Assembly (NCBI GenBank): GCA_017447185.1
Contig: JAFSOC010000015.1
Coordinates: 120,672 to 184,671, forward strand
Direction: 5' to 3'
DNA from: Clostridia bacterium
GTDB lineage: Bacteria; Bacillota; Clostridia; Christensenellales; Aristaeellaceae
Length of the DNA: 64,000 nt
The translations under genes were made by a program, and so were the position numbers. This document shows positions 1-7,719 of this stretch, in pieces; the first letter of the stretch is position 1, and each line of letters begins with the position of its first letter. The notes beneath the pieces were generated by a model that worked only from the letters and a program-made list of their open reading frames with translations, ran no database searches and was not told where the DNA came from.

Positions 1-87
1 ACCGGCGGCGGAGAGCAGTTCCTCCATGGCCCGGGTATCATACTGATTGACCTTGCATCCAAGCGTATGATAGGCAACGGTGGGCAT
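1..87 (-). CDS. mtaB: tRNA t6A37 methylthiotransferase MtaB, N-terminal fragment
   Basis: Only the first 29 codons lie in the window; the gene runs off the left edge. The translation contains TLGCKVNQYDT, the characteristic opening of MtaB, including the first cysteine of the N-terminal cluster-binding domain. The family is a radical-SAM enzyme that converts t6A to ms2t6A at tRNA position 37. The start lies 6 bases after the rsmE stop and is preceded by GGAG, so it is the last gene visible of the leftward prmA-rsmE-mtaB unit, an order common in Bacillota. The radical-SAM and TRAM domains are outside the window and could not be checked. Confidence 0.9.
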   Translation of the reverse strand, partial: MPTVAYHTLGCKVNQYDTRAMEELLSAAG

Positions 88-93
88 GATCAA

Positions 94-828
94 TTACTCC
101 ATTTCCCCATATAGTCCGAAGAAGACGCTGAGGGCGGCAAGACCGGCTGTTTCCGTGCGCAGGATCCGCCTGCCGAGGGTGATACACACACAGTCCATCC
201 CCTCAAGAAGGCTGATCTCCTCTGGGGAAATGCCGCCTTCCGGCCCGATGACGATTCCGAGGGAAGACAGGGAGGGATTTTCCTTTGCAAACGCCAGCGG
301 GCCGCCTAAAGCACAATCTTCCCAGGGAACGGCCACCCGGCCGCACTCGCTGAAATAAGCGGGCAGCGCGGACAAGGAGACCGGAGCGCAAACTTCCGGG
401 ATGCGGCAGCGACCGGACTGCTTCCCGGCCTCCCTGGCAATTCGCTGCCACCGCTCCTGCTTGCGGGTGCCCTCCTTTTCATCGAGGCGGACGACGCAGC
501 GGGAGAAGACGACGGGAACAATCCGGGAGACACCCAGCTCCACCGATTTCTGCACAATCCAGTCCATTTTGTCGCTCTTGGGAAGCCCCTGGAAGAGCGT
601 AACGGAAAGGGAAGGCTCCGTGGAGGGAAGCGGAGAGAGGGGACGGAGCGTGACGCGGTCAGCGGAAAGGGACTCCAGGGCAGAAAGAAAACGCTGTCCG
701 TTCCAGAAAACCTCCACTTCGTCGCCCGGCCGGAGGCGCAGGACCTTGCCGGCATGACGCGCGTCCTCCGCGTCCAGCACAAAAAGCTGCCCGTCCGACT
801 GAGCCGGATCGGCGTAAAAACGATGCAT
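94..828 (-). CDS. rsmE: 16S rRNA m3U1498 methyltransferase RsmE
   Basis: The product (244 residues) is a SPOUT-class methyltransferase that N3-methylates U1498 of 16S rRNA using SAM. It has the short N-terminal PUA-like domain beginning MHRFY and the trefoil-knot SAM-binding signatures GPEGGIS (about residues 195-201) and LGRRILRTETA (218-228). The frame is open for 11 further codons upstream, but the start at 828 is chosen because it matches the family N-terminus, overlaps the prmA stop as TGATG, and has AGGAGG 9 bases upstream. It is translationally coupled to prmA and followed closely by mtaB. Confidence 0.95.
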   Translation of the reverse strand: MHRFYADPAQSDGQLFVLDAEDARHAGKVLRLRPGDEVEVFWNGQRFLSALESLSADRVTLRPLSPLPSTEPSLSVTLFQGLPKSDKMDWIVQKSVELGVSRIVPVVFSRCVVRLDEKEGTRKQERWQRIAREAGKQSGRCRIPEVCAPVSLSALPAYFSECGRVAVPWEDCALGGPLAFAKENPSLSSLGIVIGPEGGISPEEISLLEGMDCVCITLGRRILRTETAGLAALSVFFGLYGEME

Positions 829-1769
829 CAGCTGTTCCTCCTGCAAAGGAACGCGGTCCATTCGCCGCGGTGTTCGGTCTTCAGGATTTCATAATCCGCC
901 CGTAGAAGGGCTTCACGGACTTCCTCCGTGCGCTCCCGGACAATGCCGGAACAGATAAAGAGTCCGCCGGGACGGATATGGTTCCGGAGGGGAGCGGCGA
1001 AGGAAATGATAATATCGGAAATGATATTGGCAACGCAGATTTCGCAGGTCTCCTGCGTGTTCTTCAGCAGGTCCCCTTCGCGGACTTCCACGATGTTTTC
1101 CACCTGGTTGTGGATCACATTCTCCCCGGCGACGCGGACAGCATCCGGATCGATATCGATGGCCAGGACACGGCCGGCCCCAAGCAGCGCGGCCGCAATG
1201 GCCAGGATACCGCTGCCGGTGCCCACATCAATGATGCTTTCACCGCCGTGGATCGTTTCCTCCAGGAGGGAAATGCACATGCCGGTGGTTTCATGGGTGC
1301 CGCTGCCGAAAGCCATTCCCGGATCGATCTCAATGATTTTGTCGCCGGGAGCCGGATCAAAAGGCTCCCAGGTGGGCTTGACCACGAGATGCTTTCCCGC
1401 GTAGAAAGGTTTGTAATACTGCTTCCAAACTTCAGCCCAGGCATCCTCGGAAACGGTGCGCGTATCCGCCAGAAGGGAACCGTACAGCGGCTGGGAAGCG
1501 TGCATGGCGGTGAGCTGCTCCTGCAGCTGCCGGAAAAGACCGGGGAAGGAATCATCCGGCGTGAACCAGGCATGCACCAGGACATCTTCCGGCATCTCAT
1601 CGAGGAGCTTCGGATCGATGATTTCCCAGATACCGTGCGGCTTGGAGGGATCCGGAATATCCGCTTTATCCTCAATCATGGTGCCGGTGGCTCCAAGCTC
1701 CATCAGGAGCTCCGAGACCCAGTCCGAGCCGAGGGTGGTGGTATGGACAATGCATTCAATCCAATTCAT
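828..1769 (-). CDS. prmA: Ribosomal protein L11 methyltransferase PrmA
   Basis: The product (313 residues) is a class I SAM-dependent methyltransferase that trimethylates ribosomal protein L11. The N-terminal third is the L11-recognition domain. The DPGMAFGSGTHETT block (149-162) and the motif I sequence DVGTGSGIL (181-189) identify the catalytic domain. Length is typical for the family. The gene begins 20 bases after the binding-protein stop and overlaps rsmE by three bases, so all three are probably on one leftward transcript. Confidence 0.95.
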   Translation of the reverse strand: MNWIECIVHTTTLGSDWVSELLMELGATGTMIEDKADIPDPSKPHGIWEIIDPKLLDEMPEDVLVHAWFTPDDSFPGLFRQLQEQLTAMHASQPLYGSLLADTRTVSEDAWAEVWKQYYKPFYAGKHLVVKPTWEPFDPAPGDKIIEIDPGMAFGSGTHETTGMCISLLEETIHGGESIIDVGTGSGILAIAAALLGAGRVLAIDIDPDAVRVAGENVIHNQVENIVEVREGDLLKNTQETCEICVANIISDIIISFAAPLRNHIRPGGLFICSGIVRERTEEVREALLRADYEILKTEHRGEWTAFLCRRNS

Positions 1770-1789
1770 ATGACTTCTCCTGTATCATG

Positions 1790-3376
1790 TCAGTTGGTAA
1801 AGAAAGACTCAATGCCGCGCAGCAGCTCGAATTCCCGGACATCCCGGCAGGTGGTATACATATAGCGGGTAATCACGTTGCCGGTGCGCCAGTAGAGGCA
1901 GATGAAAGGGCAGTCGACATAAAACTGATACTGGATATCCATCAGTTTCTGGCGGTAGTCCTCCTGGGTGGTCTGCTTGCGGAGGCTCTTGAACAGTTCA
2001 TCCATCTTGGAACTGGTATATTTGCAGTAATTGCCCGCCCGGTAATTGGTGCTCATGAGCATAAAACCGGGATCCGGGGTGACATCCATCTGGAAGGCGA
2101 CCAGCGCCAGGTCGAAGGAACCGCCGCGAAGCTTCTCCTGCAGACCGGTCATGGTCATGGCTGTGACACGGCACTCAATCCCCACTTCCGCCAGGGCAGC
2201 GGTGATAATATTCATCGCTTCCTCCCGGACATCGTTATCCGGTTCCTCATAATAATAAAAGCGAAGGGAAAGGTGTTTCAGGTCGCCGTTGGCGTCCGCC
2301 TTGTCCAGAATGCCGTTTTCATCAATATCTTCCCAGCCGGCTTCCGCCAGGAGGCGCTTCGCCTCCTCCACATCCTGGGTAAAGGAAGCGTCCAGGTTGG
2401 AATTATACATCCAGGTACCAGGATAGAAGGGGAAATTTGTGGGAACGGCTAGACCGAGATAGGCGGTCTGGATGATTTTGTTCTTGTCAATCAGGTTGCG
2501 GATGGCCTGCCGCACCTCCGGCGTAAGCTCATAGGACTTATTGTTCATATAAAGACATTCGAGCTGATTGGTGCGGTAGGACATGGTGAGGGAGTTGGCG
2601 CTGGTCTTATGCTGCGCGCCGGCAACGGAACGGGTGAAGCAGGCTTCCACCTGGGCGAATTCATAGCTTTCGACGACGGCACGGGAAGTGTTTTCAAACT
2701 GGAACATGATTTCACGTACCTGAGGTTTCGTCTTCCACCAGTTGGGGTTGGCGGAAAGCCACATCCGCTCGCCGGCGTGGAACTCCGTAATCACATACGG
2801 GCCGCTGCCGGGAGGGTTGTCCATAGACACATAAGCCGCGGGAACGACGGGAAAAGTCATCTGATACAGCAGGCCGTAATTCTGCCGGTCGCTGGTCGCC
2901 TTGACAACGACGGTATAATCATCCTTGTTGGTAATGGAGGCGACGAAACGTTTCAGGTTCTGGTAATACCCCTTGTCAACGATGGTTTCGTCGTTGGCTC
3001 TGGCAAGAATATATTCAGCGGATGCCACCACATCCTTCGCAGTCAGGGGCGTCCCGTCTGAAAAGCGGATATCCTGGCGCAGGTAGAAGGTCCAGGTTTT
3101 GCCGGAAGCGGATTCCTCCCAGCTTTCTGCGAGGCAGGGCTGGGGAAGATAATCATCGTCAATGGTTACAAGGGATTCATAAACGGCATGATACGCGGAA
3201 AGAATATCATACTCCACCGGCTCAAAGGGGCGGACCATCAGCGTTTTGGAGGACTGAATGGAAATGGTGATACTGCTGCCGAGCTCTGCGGCGAAAGCAT
3301 CAGGAGCCGGAAGCAGCAGGATCAGGATCAGCAGGAAGCTCAACAGGCGTGAAATATTTTTCCTGGTAGATTCCAT
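1790..3376 (-). CDS. ABC transporter substrate-binding protein, family 5 (peptide/dipeptide type), no permease nearby
   Basis: The product (528 residues) has the fold signatures of DppA/OppA-type extracellular solute-binding proteins: an early VYESL block, SWEESASGKTWTFYLR, and IRFSDGTPLTAKDV. Residues 1-29 are a Sec signal peptide with a strongly hydrophobic core and an AFA-AE cleavage site. There is no lipobox cysteine, so it does not look like the usual lipoprotein of a Gram-positive binding protein. No permease or ATPase gene is in the window, so its transporter and ligand are unknown. Its first 77 bases overlap the 3' end of the CoaE/transglycosylase gene in another frame; GGGAGGG lies about 12 bases before the chosen ATG. 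Murein peptides are a conceivable ligand only because of the neighbour. Confidence 0.85.
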   Translation of the reverse strand: MESTRKNISRLLSFLLILILLLPAPDAFAAELGSSITISIQSSKTLMVRPFEPVEYDILSAYHAVYESLVTIDDDYLPQPCLAESWEESASGKTWTFYLRQDIRFSDGTPLTAKDVVASAEYILARANDETIVDKGYYQNLKRFVASITNKDDYTVVVKATSDRQNYGLLYQMTFPVVPAAYVSMDNPPGSGPYVITEFHAGERMWLSANPNWWKTKPQVREIMFQFENTSRAVVESYEFAQVEACFTRSVAGAQHKTSANSLTMSYRTNQLECLYMNNKSYELTPEVRQAIRNLIDKNKIIQTAYLGLAVPTNFPFYPGTWMYNSNLDASFTQDVEEAKRLLAEAGWEDIDENGILDKADANGDLKHLSLRFYYYEEPDNDVREEAMNIITAALAEVGIECRVTAMTMTGLQEKLRGGSFDLALVAFQMDVTPDPGFMLMSTNYRAGNYCKYTSSKMDELFKSLRKQTTQEDYRQKLMDIQYQFYVDCPFICLYWRTGNVITRYMYTTCRDVREFELLRGIESFFTN

Positions 3377-4733
3377 AATCTCTCGTTACCCTCCCAACAT
3401 AGTTTTTTGTCGGCCCTTCCGGCAGGGAAGCCTGCGTCAGCGTGTAGCCATCTTCACTGAGGAGCGGATCGGAAAGCCAGACTTTTACCTGTCCCTGGCC
3501 GGCGTGATAGGCGGCGGTGACCGCCACCGGATCACCCCGGAAGAGACGGCTGAGATAATTCAGGTACCAGCAGCCAAACCGGATATTCGACTCCGGATCC
3601 AGCATGCGTTCAAAGGCATAGCCGCTGAGCTGCAGCTTGTGTGCGATCCATTCGGCCGTATCCGGCATCAGCTGCATCAGCCCGCGGGCACCCGCACCGG
3701 ATTCCGCCTTTGCATTGAAAGAGCTTTCATTACGGATGATCGCAGACACATAAGCAGGGGAAAGATTGTATTCCGCTGCATACTTTTCAATCAGCGGAAT
3801 ATAAGCTACCGGTAGTGGATACTGGCGGTCAATGCTTTTCTGTTCGGCAATATGCTTTTCCTCACAGGTGTGGAGGAAGGCATTCATCAGGATCAGTGCG
3901 GTGATGCCGACGGCCAGCAGGACGGATGCGGAGATCAGCGCGGTTTTCAGCCAGACCGGCATACGCCAGGCGGCTTTCCGGGGCTTCTGCCGGGAACGCG
4001 CGGATTCCGGACGGGACATGGTTACTGTTTCCTCCGCAGGAGGCGCAACCCGGACGGGGGCAGCGGGCGCTGCAGGCGCCGGGGTGGGAACTGAAGATTC
4101 ATAATTCCGCGCACGCCGCGGACGGGCGGCAGGTTCAGGAGCGTTCAGCTCCTCCGCAAGAAGGGTGGCAACCGTTGTGAAGGTCTGATCAACAGAGTCT
4201 GAATTGTCAATGACACGGGTGGAACGGGCAGCTTTCTCATCCGACGAAAGGACGGAACGGATGCGACTCATGGCTTCTTCCTGCGTGAATCCGTCGCGGG
4301 CCATCAGGCGGGAAAGCTGGAGATCAAGGGGTAGCCAGACCGTCCAGACTGCGTCGCAAAAGCGGTCGTATCCTTTTTCAAACAGCAGCGGCATATCCAG
4401 GAAGCAGAGCCTGGCGCCGGAAGCATGGGCGGCCTCAATCTGCTGCCGCGTGGCGGAGAGCAGGAAAGGCGCCATCACGTCATCCAGCTGCTGGCGGGCT
4501 GCCGGATCAGAAAAGACCAGGCGGCCGAGGCGTCGACGGTTGAGGGAACCGTCCTCATAAAGAATGTCGTCCCCAAAGACTTGCCGGATCTGTTGCAGGG
4601 ACGGACTGCCTGTGGCAGTCAGGTCCCTGGAAATCCGGTCTCCGTCCACCACGGGGAAACCGCAGGAGATCAGATAATTGCTGACGGTGGTCTTACCGCA
4701 GGCAATACTTCCGGTCAAACCGATGATACGCAT
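3300..4733 (-). CDS. coaE: Dephospho-CoA kinase fused to a membrane-anchored lytic transglycosylase
   Basis: One uninterrupted 477-codon frame encodes two enzymes. Residues 1-195 are dephospho-CoA kinase, the last step of CoA synthesis: P-loop LTGSIACGKTT (6-16), VVDGDRISRDL and DMPLLFE (113-119). Residues 197-260 are a Pro/Ala/Arg-rich linker. Residues 263-287 are a transmembrane helix. Residues 305-460 are a soluble lytic transglycosylase (SLT, peptidoglycan-cleaving) domain with catalytic Glu336 in RNESSF, then ARGLMQLMP, AYHAGQGQV and YVGRVTRDY. The positively charged linker predicts kinase inside and transglycosylase outside. CoaE is normally about 200 residues and stops where the linker begins. 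From memory, coaE and an SLT gene are neighbours in some Clostridia, so this may be a fusion of adjacent genes. A possible internal start at Met239 could also yield the anchored SLT alone. Confidence 0.9.
   Translation of the reverse strand: MRIIGLTGSIACGKTTVSNYLISCGFPVVDGDRISRDLTATGSPSLQQIRQVFGDDILYEDGSLNRRRLGRLVFSDPAARQQLDDVMAPFLLSATRQQIEAAHASGARLCFLDMPLLFEKGYDRFCDAVWTVWLPLDLQLSRLMARDGFTQEEAMSRIRSVLSSDEKAARSTRVIDNSDSVDQTFTTVATLLAEELNAPEPAARPRRARNYESSVPTPAPAAPAAPVRVAPPAEETVTMSRPESARSRQKPRKAAWRMPVWLKTALISASVLLAVGITALILMNAFLHTCEEKHIAEQKSIDRQYPLPVAYIPLIEKYAAEYNLSPAYVSAIIRNESSFNAKAESGAGARGLMQLMPDTAEWIAHKLQLSGYAFERMLDPESNIRFGCWYLNYLSRLFRGDPVAVTAAYHAGQGQVKVWLSDPLLSEDGYTLTQASLPEGPTKNYVGRVTRDYGIYQEKYFTPVELPADPDPAASGS
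4017..4035 (-). promoter_or_regulatory. Possible internal ribosome-binding site and start codon inside the CoaE/SLT fusion
   Basis: Within the linker, GGAGG is followed 11 bases later by the in-frame ATG for Met239. Translation from there would give a 239-residue protein with a basic cytoplasmic tail, one transmembrane helix and the complete transglycosylase domain. The spacing is slightly long. It is a sequence observation only; use is inferred. Confidence 0.4.
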
Positions 4734-4765
4734 GCAACACCCTGTCCTTCAGTAAAATGATTCTG

Positions 4766-4796
4766 AAAACGGCCCGGCGCAGGAACGGCCGGGCCG
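4766..4796 (-). terminator. Probable terminator after telA
   Basis: On the minus strand a perfect 9-bp stem CGGCCCGGC / GCCGGGCCG with a 9-base loop is followed by TTTT. It begins 16 bases after the telA stop. The short T-run suggests incomplete termination, and I see no clear promoter between it and coaE, so read-through may supply the downstream genes. Confidence 0.7.
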
Positions 4797-4811
4797 AAAC
4801 AACAACCAGAA

Positions 4812-5975
4812 TTACAGATTGGCGGAAAGAAGCTTTTTCTTCAGCTCGGCTTCCATGTTGTAGAGGGTCTTTTCCGCCTCGAGGCGCTTGGCGTGACCCT
4901 CAGACTGGATGGTCATCACTTCATTGATGGTATCGATCAGGTCCTGATTGGTCTGGACCAGGGTTTCAATATCGATGATGCCGCGTTCCGCTTCCTTGGC
5001 GGTCTGGATGGTGCCGATCTTGAGGGCTTCAGCGTTCTTGCGCAGGAGCTCGTTGGTCATATCGGTCACCGCGGTCTGCGCCTGCAGGGCCTGCTGGGAA
5101 TGATGCATACCGAGGGCAAGGACCATCTGGCTCTTCCAAAGGGGAAGGGTGTTTGACAGGGTGGACTGAATCCGCTCAACGAGCAGGCTGTCATTATTCT
5201 GGAGGAGGCGGATCTGGGGCGCCATCTGGATGGAGACCTGACGGGTCAGCTTCAGATCATAGAGCTTCTTCTCAAAACGGTCGCACTGGGCGGCAAGGTC
5301 GTTGGCCTTCTGGGCGTCCATGGCGTCGCCGGACTGGGCGGCTTTTTCCTGCAGCTCTTTTAGCTCGGTGTTGCGGACCTGTTCCAGTTTCTTGTCACCG
5401 GCAATGATATAGAGCGTCAACTGATGGAAATAATCACTGTTCTGATCGTAGAGACGGTCGAACATGGCCACGTCCTTCAGCAGCTGGGTCTGATAGCTTT
5501 CAAGCGAACCGGCAATGGTGTCCACATTGGCGGAAACCTTGTTATAACGGGCTTTCATGCGCGTGATTTTGTCCTCACCCTTCTGGAAAAGCTTCGCAAG
5601 GCCCTTGGGTTCCTCAGAATCCTTCTGGAAGCCTTTGAGCTCGGCCACCAGATTCACCAGCATGTTGCCGACTTCGCCGGTTTCCTGCGTCTTTACGGCG
5701 TCGAGGGCGGTCTGGGAGAAATCGGCAATCCGCTTCTGGGCGTCGGCACCGAAGAGCAGCACATGATCGGGATTGGTCACATCGACCTTTTTGATGAAAT
5801 CGTCAATCGCTTTCTTTTCCGCATCGGTCAGCTGGCTTTCATCCAACCGGGGCGCGGCTTCCGGCGCGGCAGCGGCAGCAGGGGACTGCTGGATGCTTTC
5901 CGTGGGAGCGGCAGCTTCAGGTTCCGGAGCGGAAGGAACGAGGGAAAGCTGAGGCATCAGATTGGGTTCGGACAT
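4812..5975 (-). CDS. telA: TelA/KlaA-family protein (toxic anion resistance family)
   Basis: The product (387 residues) is a cytoplasmic, largely helical protein of the TelA family, named for plasmid tellurite resistance but widespread in Bacillota and of unclear normal role. An Ala/Pro/Glu-rich tail of about 45 residues precedes the helical core, which contains family-like blocks such as KGLAKLFQKGEDKI and NTLPLWKSQMVLALG. No membrane segment is seen. It has a strong AAAGGAGG ribosome-binding site and lies 19 bases after the xpaC-like gene; the two families are often paired, which supports a shared function, probably envelope related. Resistance to tellurite should not be assumed. Confidence 0.9.
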   Translation of the reverse strand: MSEPNLMPQLSLVPSAPEPEAAAPTESIQQSPAAAAAPEAAPRLDESQLTDAEKKAIDDFIKKVDVTNPDHVLLFGADAQKRIADFSQTALDAVKTQETGEVGNMLVNLVAELKGFQKDSEEPKGLAKLFQKGEDKITRMKARYNKVSANVDTIAGSLESYQTQLLKDVAMFDRLYDQNSDYFHQLTLYIIAGDKKLEQVRNTELKELQEKAAQSGDAMDAQKANDLAAQCDRFEKKLYDLKLTRQVSIQMAPQIRLLQNNDSLLVERIQSTLSNTLPLWKSQMVLALGMHHSQQALQAQTAVTDMTNELLRKNAEALKIGTIQTAKEAERGIIDIETLVQTNQDLIDTINEVMTIQSEGHAKRLEAEKTLYNMEAELKKKLLSANL

Positions 5976-5994
5976 GGTGGATTCCTCCTTTTAA

Positions 5995-6846
5995 TTATTC
6001 CCGGACAGTATTGGCAGAAGAAGATGAAGGCTCTTCGCTTTCATTTTCCTCGGGAAAATCAAGCATGGGAACGGACGAGGTACGCATCTGGGCCTCGGCC
6101 GCGGTCCGAATGGCACCAAGACGCTGCGACTCGAGGATCTCGTTGTCAATATACCCGTCGCGCTTGAGCATCTGCTCCATCACGTCGATATCGGTGGAGA
6201 TATCGAGCATGTTTTCCTTATGCAGGGCGTCGATCTGCTTCTGGCAGGCGGTGAGCACCATGTCCATACAGCGGACTGCGGAATCCCGCGCCTGGGACAT
6301 ATCCTGATAGGAGACGCCCCGTTGCTGCATGAGGCGGTAATTCGCCAGGACCTTCAGCGTCGTCGGCAGGTAGTAATTCATAAACTTGCGGACATGGGGC
6401 GCCTTGGAAGGTTCATCCGACACAGTGCGGAAGATCTGGTAGCACTTGTCGGACAGGGTGTTCATCTGGGCGGTGAGTGTCTCATCCGTGATGACGATAT
6501 TTTCGTCCCGGATGGTGTTGAGCATTTCCTGGCCCTTGAGGATCACGGCGTCAGCCTGCTGATTACCGGTCAGCGGAATCTTGGACGCTTCCTCGCGGCG
6601 GCGGCGTTCCTCTTCCTGCTTGCGGAGGATCTCTTCCTGCGCTTCACGCTCACGGTCGCGCTTGTTATGTGTCGTGGTGTCCAACTTTTTGCCCACGATG
6701 CTGGCAATTGCGCCGACGCCAGCGCCGATCACGACCCCCAGCAGGAGGCCCGGAAGGCCCTTCAACGCGAGGAAAATGATCCCCGCTGTAATCAGAAAAC
6801 CAGTACCGCCGGACTTGCGGTTGAAGTTCGAGTTCTTCCCACCCAC
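5995..6846 (-). CDS. XpaC-like membrane protein, partner of TelA
   Basis: The product (283 residues) resembles the XpaC family (5-bromo-4-chloroindolyl phosphate hydrolysis protein). A Gly-rich start is followed by one or two hydrophobic segments (about residues 17-50), a highly charged Arg/Glu coiled coil (about 62-90) and a helical C-terminal domain. A GTG start is chosen because AAGGAG lies 9 bases upstream; extending to the in-frame ATG 17 codons earlier would place the start inside the promoter region. It is the first gene of a two-gene unit with telA. The enzymatic name is historical and the molecular function is unknown. Confidence 0.8.
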   Translation of the reverse strand: MGGKNSNFNRKSGGTGFLITAGIIFLALKGLPGLLLGVVIGAGVGAIASIVGKKLDTTTHNKRDREREAQEEILRKQEEERRRREEASKIPLTGNQQADAVILKGQEMLNTIRDENIVITDETLTAQMNTLSDKCYQIFRTVSDEPSKAPHVRKFMNYYLPTTLKVLANYRLMQQRGVSYQDMSQARDSAVRCMDMVLTACQKQIDALHKENMLDISTDIDVMEQMLKRDGYIDNEILESQRLGAIRTAAEAQMRTSSVPMLDFPEENESEEPSSSSANTVRE

Positions 6847-6879
6847 AGCAAAAATCTCCTTGAAGTCCAAAATCGGTTT

Positions 6880-6889
6880 ATTATACCAT
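6880..6889 (-). promoter_or_regulatory. Extended -10 promoter for the xpaC-telA unit
   Basis: The minus strand reads TGGTATAAT, a perfect TATAAT with the TGn extension. No convincing -35 box is present (a run of T occupies that place). Transcription would start near 6873, downstream of the longer ATG alternative for the xpaC-like gene. Confidence 0.65.
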
Positions 6890-6962
6890 ATCAGCACTGG
6901 AAAAAAAAGAGAAAAAACCTTCAGAACCGGAAAAACAGAGCGGATTATTCCTCTGATTACAG

Positions 6963-6984
6963 AAAAAAAAAACCGGATTACGGT
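6963..6984 (-). terminator. Weak possible terminator overlapping the ttcA stop codon
   Basis: The minus strand has AACCG, a 5-base loop, CGGTT and then a run of about ten T. The stem is only 5 bp. A second weak stem, CAGAG/CTCTG followed by TTTTT, lies just downstream. Either could end the ispE-ttcA transcript. Confidence 0.4.
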
Positions 6985-7715
6985 TCGTTATCCGATTCCG
7001 GCGGGATTTTCTGCCAGAGCTCATAAGGTTCATGCTGCAGCGCATGCAGGATCCGTTCCGCAGCATCCGGGAAAGTTGCTTTCAACGTGGAAAGAAGCCG
7101 GGAGGCGGTTTCCCGCTCGGTATGTCCGTCCGCCGGGCACGTGGAGCGGACCACCGGGAGGGACAGGACTTTCTGCATGTGCTTCACATGGCTCTCCGGC
7201 AGGTAGACCAGGGGCCGTATCACCGTAATGCCGGTACGGCTCATGGTGGAACAGGGATGGAAAGTACGGAACCGGCCCTCATGGAAGAGGGAAAGGATCA
7301 GCGTTTCAATGGCGTCATCCCGGTGGTGGCCAAGAGCCAGCTTGTTGCATTCGTTTTCAACGCAGGTGTTGGCCAGAACGGCACGGCGCATCTTGGAGCA
7401 CAGGGCACAGGGATTCTTTTCCTTCCGGTATTCGAAAATGATTTCACCGATCTGTGTTTTCTGAATGATATAGGGGATTTCCAGGGAATTGCACAGGGCC
7501 GCAACTTCAGAATAATCCGGAGCGCCCAGACCGTTGTCCACGGTGATGGCGAGCAGGGTGAAATTCTTATGGGTAAACTTCCGGTACAGGGAGAGGGCGT
7601 GAAGAAGAAGGAGGGAATCTTTCCCGCCGGAGACGCCGATGGCGACTTTGTCCCCGTCTTCAATCAGACGGAAATCGGTGTCCGCCTTCCGGATGCAGCC
7701 AAGGGTTTTTTTCAT
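6978..7715 (-). CDS. ttcA: TtcA-family tRNA 2-thiocytidine synthetase
   Basis: The product (245 residues) is a PP-loop ATPase of the TtcA group, which thiolates C32 of certain tRNAs with an iron-sulfur cluster. The sequence shows SGGKDS (29-34), a CxxC pair at Cys103/Cys106 in NPCALC, and a third candidate ligand Cys193, matching the three-cysteine cluster described for TtcA. The chosen start matches the family N-terminus and has GGAGG 9 bases upstream; the frame stays open upstream through the end of ispE without support. It follows ispE with a 4-base gap. A related PP-loop sulfurtransferase with another tRNA target is possible. Confidence 0.85.
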   Translation of the reverse strand: MKKTLGCIRKADTDFRLIEDGDKVAIGVSGGKDSLLLLHALSLYRKFTHKNFTLLAITVDNGLGAPDYSEVAALCNSLEIPYIIQKTQIGEIIFEYRKEKNPCALCSKMRRAVLANTCVENECNKLALGHHRDDAIETLILSLFHEGRFRTFHPCSTMSRTGITVIRPLVYLPESHVKHMQKVLSLPVVRSTCPADGHTERETASRLLSTLKATFPDAAERILHALQHEPYELWQKIPPESDNEP

Positions 7716-7719
7716 CAGA

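Noticed and set aside
3300-4733. The CoaE/transglycosylase fusion as an assembly frameshift
   Set aside because: Both domains and the linker are in one continuous frame with no base run at the junction that would suggest an indel; a lost stop codon fits better. It cannot be ruled out from one sequence.
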